The notes below the pieces were generated by a model, which worked only from the letters and a program-made list of their open reading frames with translations, searched no databases and was not told where the DNA came from. Position numbers and translations under genes: made by a program. This document shows positions 11,901 through 22,379 of a stretch of DNA of 64,000 bases, in pieces. The stretch is from Zingiber officinale (Eukaryota; Streptophyta; Magnoliopsida; Zingiberales; Zingiberaceae). The stretch is from NCBI RefSeq assembly GCF_018446385.1, contig NC_055996.1, positions 14,991,317 through 15,055,316 of the forward strand, read 5' to 3'. The number at the start of each line of letters is the position of its first letter. The stretch's first letter is position 1.

Positions 11901-13593
11901 ATGTAGATGTTCTGTTTTTGATCTTCTTATCAACACCTGTGATATGAACTCTTTTAGTAGTGCACTTTCTAGGTGGTTATTGCCTTATATTTAAAGCACC
12001 ATTTGAATCACAACTGAAAAAAATAAAGCACCTTAATATTTATAACACAGAATTCTGGTCAAATCACCCCATTGAATGAAATAGTGCGGCTAAAGGAGAA
12101 GTACCGATTTCGGGTAATATTGGAAGAAAGCCATTCCTTTGGTGTGCTTGGGAACACTGGCCGAGGCCTTGCTGAGCATTATGGAGTTCCAGTATGTCTA
12201 ACCATTTGTTTTCTTCACATTCTAGGCCCTCCCCCCCCCTTTTTTTTTTTTTTTCTTTTTTACTGATGTGTCTTTTAATCAATTTGTTTTGCAGATTGAG
12301 AAGATAGATATAATAACTGCCAGTATGGGAAATGCATTAGCAACTGATGGGGGGTTTTGCACTGGAACTGCCAGAGTAGTTGATCACCAAGTATGAAAAT
12401 TACCTTTAGCTAATGTAAATTTTGCACAATCATGTCTGCTCACCTTTCTTTGATTAATGGCATTTTCCTTTTGTAGCGTTTGAGTAGCTCTGGATATGTC
12501 TTTTCTGCATCTTTACCCCCCTATCTTGCAAGTGCTGCCATTGCTGCAGTGGATCACTTAGAGGATGATCCATCTCTCCTCACAACATTGAGGAGCAATA
12601 TCTCTCTGCTACGGGAAGGTGAATTCTTATTTTCATAAAACATTGTTGCCGAAAATGCGTACTTATATTCAGTCCCTCTCCCTCTATGTCACTTTTCTTT
12701 TACCTCTCTTGTCGCTAATGACAACAATCTGGGAAATTGTATATGCCTTAGCACTATGCCGATTGCTAGCTGCAGTTTGTGTAATATATGCCAGTAGTTA
12801 TGTGTAGATGCTAAACGATGACTGTACTATTGCAGTCTCCATGCTATCCAGGTGCTTATACATACTCGTGAGTTCAACTTTCTTACTGATGCATGACATT
12901 TTAGTTTTCTGAGTGAATGTGTCTGTACCAAGTATTCCATCCATCTCCTGAAGCCTTTCATTCGATAACCGGTATCTGGGAAATTAAGCTTTCATGTATT
13001 TTTATGTGGGATGCTTGACTTGTTATCTCCTTTATCTGAGCTAGTTTGTGTTGATGACATGAAATGCCTGATTTACTATTAGATTCTTATTTTTTCTTTA
13101 TATTGCCTAGTTGGAAATGAATATTGAACTAAGTTTTATCATAGAGGCTACTATTTGCCACCTCGGTTTGAGTTACCTCTCTAACTCTTTGAAATTTAAC
13201 TTTTTGGAGTTCAGGATTATCAGATCTACCAGGTCTGACAATCGCAAGCCATCCATTATCGCCCATTGTTTTCCTCAAGCTTAAAAATCCAACAGGTTCA
13301 TTCAAGAATGACTTGGAACTACTTAACAAAATCACCGAAAGGGTAAGTTGTTGAACTGTCTTTCATAGACACACCAACACATACATTTCTGTATGACAAT
13401 TGCTGGCATGGTTCAGGCACTGAAGGAAGATTCTGTCTTCATTGTTAGCACGAAAAGATCGGTACTCGATAAGTGTCGTCTTCCAGTTGGCATTCGCGTG
13501 TTTGTTTCAGCAGGTCACACTGCATCCGACATCAAGAAAGTTTCTGACTCACTGCAGAGAGTTGCAGCCCTGGTTCTGGCTGAACATATTTAA
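8923..13593 (+). CDS. LCB1: Serine palmitoyltransferase subunit LCB1 (12 coding exons)
   Basis: LCB1 pairs with the catalytic subunit LCB2 in the ER membrane. Together they condense serine with palmitoyl-CoA, the first committed step of sphingolipid synthesis. Coding exons: 8923-9028, 9143-9237, 9456-9547, 10479-10572, 10650-10722, 10865-10997, 11610-11784, 12051-12191, 12295-12390, 12477-12618, 13215-13342 and 13417-13593. All junctions are GT-AG and in phase, giving 1452 nt and 483 aa, close to the usual plant length. Visible landmarks are a membrane segment (about 38-52), [21 protein letters not shown] after it, [12 protein letters not shown], the glycine-rich [13 protein letters not shown] with Cys144 (the cysteine whose human counterpart is mutated in a neuropathy), DEGVHWG and VSAGH near the end. 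At the place where LCB2 carries its PLP-binding lysine this protein has Asn (about 316, in ASMGNAL), as expected for the non-catalytic subunit. A poly(A) signal AATAAA lies at 13828-13833. Confidence 0.95.
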
Positions 13594-13869
13594 ACTCGAT
13601 TTGAAGCCAATGTCAAAACATTCACCGAGCATAGGGTTGAAGCCTAATTCTGTAGCTTCCGTATGCTTTCTACTTCTTGTTCTTCCTCAGAGAAAGGTAG
13701 GAGAAAATAGTAGGGCATGGATTGAAGGATTTATGTTTCAGAATTATTTTTTGTTTGCTGATTGCAGTACTCTGCGACCAGATTGTCGACTCAATCCTTC
13801 TCCAGCAATTGACCACATGTAGATAAAAATAAAAATGCTGAATGGATTGTTGATTTTTGATGTCTTATT

Positions 13870-14414
13870 ATAGTTCTATCATGTAATTCAACAGATGAAA
13901 TGTTTTTATTTGTTGCATATTAAAGCTTGCTTTTAGTTTTCTTCCACCAAATTAATATCCAAATTCCTCATACCACATTTGTCTGAATTGTTCATTTCGA
14001 GAATTGTTTTCAGTGCGCTTTGGCTCGCTTGGCTTCATCCATTTCGACCGACTGAACTGATCAAAAACTATGCACAATGCATCTGAGAATGGGTCGTGCC
14101 AAGGCATGGACAATTTAGAGGGAACGATATTATCTCTTGTAGCATGAGAATGGGTCATGCCAAGCTAGGCATGATCCACAATTGGACTCACGCCAGAGCA
14201 ACACCTACATGACTCATGGATCATGCCTAATATGTACTTCGAGTTGGTATCGCTATGCCAATGCGACATGAACCCAAGACACGCAGGCATAGCGACATGA
14301 ACCCAAGACACACACAAAACGAAGGTAAATTACGGGAGTTTCGCTCAACAACAATAGTATACGCAAAGAAAGGTTAAGACAACTCGTGAAGTATTTCACA
14401 CCCGATGGGAATTG
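13870..14414. other. 3' flank of LCB1, short duplications only
   Basis: No gene seen. Two short imperfect duplications occur: GAATGGGTCGTGCCAAGGCATG at about 14090-14111 against a similar phrase at about 14148, and GCGACATGAACCCAAGACAC twice at about 14262-14312. The open frames on both strands here run into the neighbouring MITE and are not credible. Confidence 0.4.
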
Positions 14415-14613
14415 CAATGGCGGAGCCAGCCCGGGTGATCTACCCGGGCCGATTCCAGGTTGTAAGCAATGGCTGCCAACTCCGACGCCGTCGCCCCAGA
14501 CTAATTCCTCTTTTTCTCGTATTTTCCATTTATTTTCCTCTGTAAATTCGAGATTCGGCATCGTCGACCTCCGGGCTACAGCCCGGATAAACCATAACCT
14601 GACTCCGCCCTTG
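14415..14613. mobile_element. hAT-type MITE, 199 bp, perfect 8-bp TSD
   Basis: The ends are imperfect terminal inverted repeats: CAATGGCGGAGCCAG on the left and, read inward from the right, CAAGGGCGGAGTCAG (13 of 15 match). The flanks are a perfect 8-bp direct repeat GGGAATTG at 14407-14414 and 14614-14621. An 8-bp duplication with CA(A/G)GGGCGGA-type ends is the signature of plant hAT elements. There is no transposase, so it is non-autonomous. Confidence 0.9.
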
Positions 14614-14736
14614 GGGAATTGACTCAGATCTATTGATAATAATACTTTTACATGAATCATGCATGTCAACTCATGGAATATAGATATTTATATAATTGAT
14701 GATATAGTAGTAAGCAATATATTAATCCATCATGAA

Positions 14737-15193
14737 TAGGAATGACAATGGGACGGGTTGAAATCCGGCCCCGTAACAAATTCACCCCGGCGGAGGAGGG
14801 TTTAGACCCGCCTAAATGAGTTTCAAAGTGGATCTGGGACGGGTCTCGGGTTTAACCGTACCTGCCCCGTATAATATTTTTTATTAATTATTAATTAAAT
14901 AAAAATTGATAATTAATTTTTAATTGAATCAAAATTGATAGATTTTAATTTGTGATAATAATTTTTGGTTATAAAATATTATTAATATAAATGTTGAAAA
15001 TAAATTTAATGTTTAATTAATTTTTAAAATTTTTATTTTATATTTCAAAAAAATAAAATATGATGGGTCTCGTGGGTCTAATCTGAATCGTCCTACGGGA
15101 TTTGTGGGGCGAGATAGGACAGATCCAAAGAGAGATGGGACGAATCTCGGATTTAACTAAATCCACCCCAATCTAAATCCGTTGTCATTCCTA
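14737..15193. mobile_element. hAT-like MITE, 457 bp, 7/8 TSD
   Basis: Perfect 12-bp terminal inverted repeats TAGGAATGACAA / TTGTCATTCCTA bound an element with GC-rich ends (GGGACGGGTT, GATGGGTCTCGTGGG) and an AT-rich middle. The flanking octamers ATCATGAA (14729-14736) and ATCCTGAA (15194-15201) match at 7 of 8 positions. It is non-coding. The family assignment to hAT rests on duplication length only. Confidence 0.75.
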
Positions 15194-15559
15194 ATCCTGA
15201 ACAACTTAGCAGCATATTATATATATAATAGTTTGTTATGCAATTTTATCTCAAATTAATATTATATTTCTGATGGTATTTTTTCTCTCTCAATTAATAT
15301 TTTTTTTGGTCTTTCTGTAATTGATCGAACAACTTTGTAGCATCCGATCTAACTGAACCACCTATTATGACTAATAATCCTGCCCGAACTAAGTGCTCCA
15401 CAAGAACTATCTGACTTGATCAACTCAATCAGATCCCTTGCTTGACCCGACATATCAACTAGACCATACATGGTAATTAACTAGCTAGGGTTGACTCATC
15501 AAACTCGATCAATTTGAGATTACAACCCAACTAGCCACCTAACTCATCCGACCTATTAG

Positions 15560-15651
15560 CTAGCTTGATTAGTCACAAATAGCACTATTTAGCTATGATT
15601 TTTAATTTCGTCGCAAATAATTAATAGCTATTTTAGTGATTTTTTGTAGTG
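15560..15651 (-). mobile_element. CACTA transposon terminus (remnant)
   Basis: Read on the minus strand from 15651 the sequence starts CACTACAAAAAATCACTAAA and continues with GCGACGAAATT and further GTGACTAAT-like subterminal words. This is the usual design of an En/Spm (CACTA) end. I found no partner terminus nearby, so this is a truncated copy or one whose partner has decayed. The left limit given is approximate. Confidence 0.6.
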
Positions 15652-15774
15652 AGATGTTGATCTAACAAACAAGGCTAGAAAGGTATCTAATTGGAGTTCT
15701 TGGTATTAAAGATACAATCGCAACACTAAACAAATGTCAAAATCGATATAGCTCTCGGAAGATAATGCATCTAA

Positions 15775-16360
15775 TTACAACCCTAAATTCTAAATCCTAA
15801 ATCCTAAACTCTATTGATGCATGAATCTTACTACCATTTTTATAAACTTATTGTCTTAAGAAGAATTAACTTCTAAGAAAAATTCATTGCTAACATAAGA
15901 ACACCCCTCCATATAATAATAATGCATGAAGGTAAGACAAATGCCTCTATGGGTTGATACTTGTATGTGATGTTGCTACAATGAAGGCAAGACAATCATC
16001 TCATTTAGGAAATTTAAAAACAATAAACCCTAAAATTAAGCGAAATATGCCAACCCTAAATTCTAAACTCTAAACCCATTAATGCATGAATCTTACTACT
16101 TTGTATCATAGGTACTACATTTTTATAAACTTATTATCTTAAGAAAAATTCATTGCTAACATAAGAACACCGCTCCACATAATAATCATGCATGAAGGTG
16201 AGACAAACACCTCCATAAATTGACACAGTTGATATTTACATGTGATATATTTTCAATGTGTGCAAACCATTTGCTTGAGTGAAGGCAAGACAATCATCTC
16301 ATTTAGGAAATAAAGAAAAAACAAACCCTAAAATGAAGCAAAATATGCCAACATCCAAGT
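15775..16360. repeat. Tandem duplication of a roughly 290-bp segment
   Basis: Two successive copies share the phrases TGCATGAATCTTACTAC, TTTTTATAAACTTATT, AAAAATTCATTGCTAACA, ATGCATGAAGGT and AGGCAAGACAATCATCTC, all in the same order. Copy 1 is about 15775-16060 and copy 2 about 16064-16360, with copy 2 carrying small insertions. It is non-coding and lies downstream of the SRS gene. The remaining sequence to about 17060 is the AT-rich 3' flank of that gene. Confidence 0.8.
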
Positions 16361-17074
16361 TCACACTTAACACACTAATGAAGTAAATTATAGCTAAAGC
16401 TTTATGGTAGAATTAATTAAGCATCATGCAAGATAATCACACAAACCAAGTGCACAAGAAACTAGTGATCACTGACCAATTAGCAGCACATATATTTCTA
16501 ACATGAAATTAAGCATTAATTGTTCTCTTCCTCAAATTTGCCTGAAGGCATGCAGGCAACAGAAAAGCAATGAGAGAGTCACATCCATCCATCACCTCCA
16601 ACATTAATTGCAACTCATGGAAGAAGAAAACAAAGGGGACAGAATAGATAGCTGGAGCAGGAAGAAGCTGGAGCTAACTGTGGTAGTGACACCTTTACTT
16701 CATGATGATCTCCCCTTCCTCTTAATTCCTCTTCCTCTTCCTCATGCAGTACTTCCATTGACAATTATAAATATCATTAATTTTCTGAAAAAGAATAATT
16801 AATTGAGTGTATAGTGGTTGTGGGCATGCTCCTCGTCCATGCATTGCAGACCTAGCTAGCTAGAGAAGAAGAGGAGGGCTCACTCTACGTGCATGGATGA
16901 GAGAAAAGCTGCAGGCAATGTTCATGTCTAATGAAGCTATACGGATTAGCGAGTGATTAAGTGGCAAATTAAGAAGGAAGGTGATGATTAAGAAGATAGT
17001 TTAATTGTAATTGGTTTAGGCGGCTTTTAGCTCTAAGCTAGGTGAGAGTTTCAATGGAGAAGTAGTTTGCCTTG

Positions 17075-18174
17075 TTATTGCCTTGGAGGGTGGTGGTGGT
17101 GGTGGTGGTGGTGGCCATGGCTTTGTTGGGGGAAGAACTGAGTGCCGGCCATGAATGCGCTGAGTGGAGTCGGATAAAGCGAGGAAGGATCCACTAGCCC
17201 GGCCGAAGTCGCCACTCCGGCGAGTGTTACTGAGGTAGAGGAGGGGCCGGCGGGGATAGCTGCTGCGGCGGCGGCGGCAGAGGGAGAGGAGGCGGGGTGG
17301 TCGGGGCCGTGGTCGTAGAGGATGCCTTTGAAGACGTGGCCGCCGATGCTGATGGCTGCCTGGTACGCGAACTCCTCCTCCGCTGCCGCGGTCTCGTCCA
17401 CCGAGCTGACTCGTAAGCAGCGGAACACCGCCGGCGAGCTGACTTCCGCTGGGAAACTGACCTCCCCGCCTGTTCGTGGAAGGAACGGTTGATGTTTAGC
17501 TGTTGGACGGAGGAGATGGTCGAGTGCGGTGGGAATTAGGGTTTTGAGGTGGTGTAGTACGTACCTGATGAAGTGGCGACGGTGGAGAGGCGGGTGAGGA
17601 TGGCCTCGCGGGGGCGCTTGGAAGGCTCGGCGGCGGCGGCGGGAGGATGAGCGGCGAGGGCGGCGGAGCGGACGAGCAGGTGCTGCTGCTGCTGCTGCTG
17701 GCGCTCGCGGCGCTTGGCGGCGGGGACCCACGTGCTGCGGACGTGGGTGGCGCAGTCGAAGCCGCGGCTCTTGCAGCAGGTGCGGCACCGCAGGTGGGGG
17801 CAGTCCTTCTTCGCCTGGTTGCCGCAGTCCTGGCAGCTGATCGTGCCGCTTCGCGACGACGACGACGACGAGCCCATCCCTCTTGCCACTCCTCCACCCC
17901 CCGCCGCCACGAGCGGCAGCGGCGGCGGCGCCCCCTCAGTGGTCGAGAACGACAGCAGCGCCGGCGCCGCCGGGGGCATCTGGTGTCTCACCGCATGCTG
18001 CTGCTGCTGCCATAGCTCGAAGCCTCGCGTGATGGCCTCCGTCGATCTACTGCTGCCGCTGCCCCCGCCGCTGCCGTAAAGGAACAACCCCTGAGGAGGA
18101 AAGATACCTCCTTCTTCTTCGCCGCCGCCGCCGCTCGCACCTTGCCGACCGCCTCCTAGTGAGAACTCCGCCAT
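17075..18174 (-). CDS. SHI/LRP1-related (SRS) zinc-finger transcription factor, two exons
   Basis: Exon 1 is 18174-17565 and exon 2 is 17469-17075. The intron of 95 bp (GTACGT...AACAG) splits a Gly codon and joins to 334 aa. SRS proteins are plant-specific nuclear regulators that activate auxin-synthesis genes in organ primordia. The RING-like SHI zinc finger fits C-X2-C-X7-C-X4-C-X2-CC-X6-C exactly (Cys114, 117, 125, 130, 133, 134 and 141) and is followed by [15 protein letters not shown]. The family-specific IGGH motif is at 245-248 within a FRCLRVSS...[22 protein letters not shown] block. The intron position between the two domains is the usual one. Low-complexity runs flank the domains: Gly, Ser and Gln stretches in exon 1, poly-Ala at about 272-279, and eight His near the C-terminus encoded by a GGT/GTG microsatellite. 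High GC makes long false open frames on both strands here. The exact SRS member cannot be named. Confidence 0.92.
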
Positions 18175-18477
18175 GCTGCTGCCTCTAAATCATCCATGGG
18201 AAGCTCGATCGATCCGATCCGATCTCTCCGAAGGATCCTCCCCCTAAACCCCCAGCTACATCTACCAATCTCCTCATCTACCTACTCACTTCGCCATAGA
18301 TAAGATTAATTCTTGAGATTTCGAGGTCGCGAATAGGCAGAAGAGAGAGCCTACACGATCATAAGCTGCTTGATTAATTAACCGTACCTAGTTCCACTGA
18401 ATTCTTGCCCGTATGCTTTGCTACCTTTATTGATCATGACCACCCTTGTGGGATTCTTCCGCCATTAAAAAACACCT

Positions 18478-18525
18478 TTTTTTCTCTCTCTCTCTCTCAC
18501 TCTCTTCTCTCTCTTCCCTTTCTTT
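18478..18525 (-). promoter_or_regulatory. CT/GA-rich tract upstream of the SRS gene
   Basis: A nearly pure pyrimidine run on the plus strand (GA on the gene strand) lies about 305-350 bp before the SRS start codon. Plant GA repeats in promoters or 5' UTRs are bound by BPC proteins, and several growth regulators carry them. A role here is inference. Confidence 0.4.
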
Positions 18526-19734
18526 AGCTCACTGCAACGCCGCCATGGCGACTGCAATGCCTGCCTGCCACTGCCACTACCTCAATTCCATTTACTGCAC
18601 TCCCCTCTCTCTCTCCTCCACATCAAAAACATTAAAAAAAACCCAAATTTAATCCGTGAAACAGAGCCCTGATCAAGAACTAAACGAGATGAGACAAGCA
18701 TCAGAGAGCAGAAACGAAGCAGAGAAAAATCCCTGATCCAACGGCCCAGCTCCCGCCACGCGTGGCTTAACCCACCCGGCCCGATCGAACCGGGTCGTCC
18801 AGTTTCCAATTGCGGTGCGGCCAGAAGCCCTAAATATGGCGGCAACGAAAACGGAGTTGGAGTTCGTTGACGACGCAGCCCGCGCGCGCGCGCGCCTCAG
18901 TATCAGTGTCGCAGACGCTTCACTGAATGCGAGTCGCCTCGCGTTCGAATTCGAGATCTCTTTTCCCCCTTTCGTTTCTTTTTTACCCTTTTCGGACACT
19001 GTTCACTGATCCCTGTTCCTCCCCGGCTCGGTTTACTACGCTGCACTAACCCGAAGCGTATAATAAACTGCTGTAACTTTTCCTCCAGCTCGCTCCCCTT
19101 TACGTGAGAATTGATTGCTCCGCCGAACTGGGCGGCGCCGCTCGGGACGCGCGCCGTGCACTCCCGACAAAACCCGGCGATACGTATTCTGATGCCCTGC
19201 ATGGCTGTATCACATTACATATATAGATATATAGACATCCAGCTGTTGATGCAGAGGCGAAGAAGGAGAAGAAGAATGTGGAGGAGGAAATTAAGGAAGA
19301 AGAGCGAGGGAAAGAAAATTGGAACTGTAGACGGTTGTTCGACGTACGTACGATGGAGGGGGGTTCCCGAGGAACGTGTCTCGCTCGTGCCTCGAGCCCT
19401 GTGTGGGCGTCCCCGGAGTTGACTCTCTTTTTTTTCTCTTCTCTGTGTATGGGATGGGATGGATGGGTGTATCTGTCCATGTACACGGTCTCGAAATGCA
19501 TCCGTCGTGGTAAACGAGGAGATAGCGAGGGATATGCCGCAAATCCCCAAGATAACAAACTACTTTTTCCTATTAAGTATGATTAGTGCCTTGAATGCTG
19601 AATAATTAAACATTAATGAGGAGTCTAAAATTCGAAGCCTGTCCTTTCCCTATTTGTGTATTTGTCATTCAATATATATATCTTTTGCACTATTATAGAA
19701 TCACATATTTCGGAGCATCACATATTAAAAAAAA
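18526..19734. other. GC-rich then AT-rich intergenic upstream of the SRS gene
   Basis: From about 18540 to 19560 the sequence is unusually GC-rich and contains a (CG)8 alternating run at 18880-18895 that could adopt Z-DNA. Many overlapping open frames occur on both strands, but none resembles a family, and all use CpG-rich low-bias codons. It may be a CpG-rich distal promoter of the SRS gene. From 19560 to 19734 it is AT-rich and empty. Confidence 0.4.
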
Positions 19735-19980
19735 GGTAATGCTAAATGATCAGAATCTGGTCAGCTAAAATTAATACATGCAAATGTACACATGGGTATT
19801 TTAGTAGGGTAATACTAAATGGCCAGAATCTGACCAGCTAGAATCAATATATGCAAGTGTACACATGGGTATTTTAGTAATATCATATGTGTACATTAAT
19901 TACATGCATGTACATGTATGCATTCTAATTGGAGGATAAAAAATTCTAGCTGGCCAGATTCTGGCCAACAAAAATTACCG
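19735..19980. mobile_element. Inverted-repeat MITE with an internal duplication
   Basis: The left end GGTAATGCTAAATG and the right end (read inward) GGTAATTTTTGTTGGCC share the phrase CCAGAATCTG(A/G)CCAGCTAGAAT in inverted orientation. The left half is present twice in direct repeat (19735-19805 and 19807-19880). Both flanks carry TTAAAAAAAA (19725-19734 and 19981-19990), which fits a 9-10 bp MULE duplication. That word is low in complexity, so the duplication is only suggestive. Confidence 0.6.
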
Positions 19981-20107
19981 TTAAAAAAAATATTCAATAG
20001 ATATCATATTTTATTCTTCATTTTTAATTAAAATTATTTTATTCTTCTTAAATACTTACTTGCTTAGTGTTTAGTGCTTAGTGCTTAGTGAAAAGTTAGT
20101 GAGTTAG

Positions 20108-20284
20108 GAGCACAGATCTTTTGATCCGTAAAATATGGATTAAAAGATAGGTCATTTTTCATTATTGGTGAAAAGTGATGACTCCCACTTATTTTACATG
20201 CGAGGGCATCACTCTTCACCAATGACGAAGAGTGATCCATCCTGAATCCTGATTTATATTTTATGGATCAGAGAATCTGAGCTG
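20108..20284. mobile_element. MULE-type MITE, 177 bp, perfect 9-bp TSD
   Basis: The two halves form a long imperfect inverted repeat: CAGATCTTTTGATCCGTAAA on the left against CAGATTCTCTGATCCATAAA read inward from the right, and GGTGAAAAGTGATG against GGTGAAGAGTGATG near the centre. It is flanked by GTGAGTTAG at 20099-20107 and 20285-20293. A 9-bp duplication with long inverted repeats indicates a Mutator-like origin. It is non-coding. Confidence 0.85.
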
Positions 20285-20293
20285 GTGAGTTAG

Positions 20294-21769
20294 ACAGCTA
20301 ATTTTTTTATTTTTTTATTTTATGATTGTTAATTCAAGTGTCCAAACCTAATTAATTTTGGAGGTAGGATTTTATATTTTAATGGAGGAAAATGTCTTGC
20401 AATAAATCCTAACTAAGATTCAAACTCTGTTAGTATTTGGTTTGGTTAATGGTAAATCTAAATGGCTAAAATCTAGTTAGTCAGAAAATAAATTTACCTA
20501 GCTAAAAATTAATTAAGCTAGTTAAAAATTAATTAAGTTAAAATTTAATTAGGTATTATTTTGAAAAAATAAATATGAAAATAGATGGAAAAAATATAAT
20601 TGACTCATAAAATATGATATTATCTTAAAAATTAGATATAATGACCTTAAAAATTATAAAAAAATTCATTCTAATGGGCTAAAATTTAGTCATTTAACAT
20701 GGTCCTTTGATTAATCTGTTAAAGTGAGTTCGTATTTGGGTATATTTAAACATTTATTTTCGTATTTTAATTGCTTTTTGAGCTTTTATAATAATCAAAG
20801 ACATTAATGACTTTATAATTATAAGTTAAAACATTCATATAACAGATATAATTTTAGTTATTTTTAAAATTTCAACATATTAAATAAATATACTATGAAA
20901 TTATAAATTTGTAGGGCATTGTAATCTTATATGTTTATAAAAAGGTAATAGACTTCAAATAAACAAATAAAACTACATTAAAATGTTCATAAACTTTTTC
21001 CATAATATTATATTCAAGTGTTTCAAACTTATTTATTTAATATATGTGATATCAAACAAATATTTTTTTTATTAAATCATGTCGACAAAATTATATTCTA
21101 AACTTAAGCTAATTATTAATTTAATATGTTTTATTTTTTTAAAACTATTTTTAAAATACGGGACTATTTATTTAATATATATTCCATCAGATGAATTGGT
21201 GAACTTAACGGTCTGTTCAGGACAGATCCATATATTTTGGAAATGGATAAATTATAAGAGGTATTTGTTCTAATATAATATATATATATAGTCCTTTAGA
21301 TATACGTTAAGAATCCCTTGATATAATGAACTATTGTATTAATTAACCATTGTACTTTAAAATCATGTCAAAAGTCTTGTAAATAATCATAGTATAACTA
21401 TTTTATTTAAAAAAAAAAATCACTTCATTAGTATTTTCAAGATGTTTTTTCAACTTTTTGCCAGAGGGCGTACGTCAAATTTAGTTTTAACCTAAAAGGT
21501 TTACTCAAGTTTAATAATTCCCAAACGACATACTTGATACTGACGTATAAATTAAGAAAAAAAAATTAATCATATTATTAAATATAAGATTGATGCATAA
21601 AAATATAGAGTATAAGGTCTGATATAATTTCGTTAAGAAACCTTAAACTCTAAATATAAAAGATAAAAAAATTAAATTATCATAAAAGTTATATATATAT
21701 ATATATTTGATATGTTGGGCGATGCTTTGTGCGCGATCGTTGTAGCTCAGTTTCCCTACAAATAAAATA
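20294..21769. other. AT-rich intergenic sequence, nothing recognised
   Basis: Very AT-rich sequence with poly-A/T runs and TATATA tracts (about 21277 and 21692-21705). A pair of phrases at about 20455-20490 and 20670-20705 (TAAATGGCTAAAATCTAG against a partly inverted copy) may be a decayed relative of the 19.7-kb MITE. No gene seen. Confidence 0.4.
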
Positions 21770-22110
21770 TTCCTTTTATTCTCTCTCCCCTTCGGGTCTT
21801 TGGTCAAAACTTCAGCGGCGGAAATTACCTAAATTAAAATCTCCCTCCCCGCTCTCTCTCTCCCCCTCGCTCCTGCCGTCTCCCTCGCCGCTCGCTCTCT
21901 CTCCCTCGCTCCCTCCGTCTCCGTCGTCCGACGTCCGACATCCGACCGACCTTGCGCTCCTGCGCGGAAAAGTTTAATATTAAAATCTCCCTCATCGCTC
22001 GCTCTCCCCCTCGCTCGCTCCCTCCTTCAACGTCCTCTGTCGAAACTCGTCCCTCGTCCCTCGCGCTCCCGGCGGAAAGGTTTCGTCGGCGTCTTCAATC
22101 GCACAACTAC
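21770..22110 (+). repeat. CT-rich block with an internal duplication
   Basis: Pyrimidine-rich sequence contains the phrase TTAAAATCTCCCTC followed by CGCTCGCTCTCCCCCTCGCTC twice (about 21833 and 21980). It looks like the 5' untranslated leader of the transposon-type gene further right, but no transcript start could be fixed. The open frames in it are Ser/Pro/Leu runs with no family match. Confidence 0.45.
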
Positions 22111-22379
22111 TGTGAGATCCTATCACCTCACTCCATTTTAATTTGTTAATCCACACCGCTATATCCTACAAAAATTGGTCTATCATAATAGCTGAAATAA
22201 TTGTATAAAGATGCACCACGCATTTGCTTCGCTTCCAAACGTTGCATCAACTACTTCACAGGAAACCGTCCTTGTAGCAGCTCATCTCGGATTGGTCGTT
22301 GTAGAAGGTCGGAAGGAATTATGCTATGACGTGGAAGGTCGACGGATGCAACAACCGCCTGCTCTACGTTGGACCTTCC

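Noticed and set aside
14253-14669. 138-aa minus-strand frame
   Set aside because: It spans the whole hAT MITE and its flanks, so it cannot be an old gene.
17496-18079. Several long frames on both strands over the SRS gene (Arg/Ser/Ala-rich)
   Set aside because: These are GC-rich shadows of SRS exon 1; only the minus frame from 18174 carries the zinc finger.
18582-19586. Overlapping frames of 80-150 codons on both strands
   Set aside because: High GC removes stop codons by chance. The frames conflict with each other and show no domains or splice logic.
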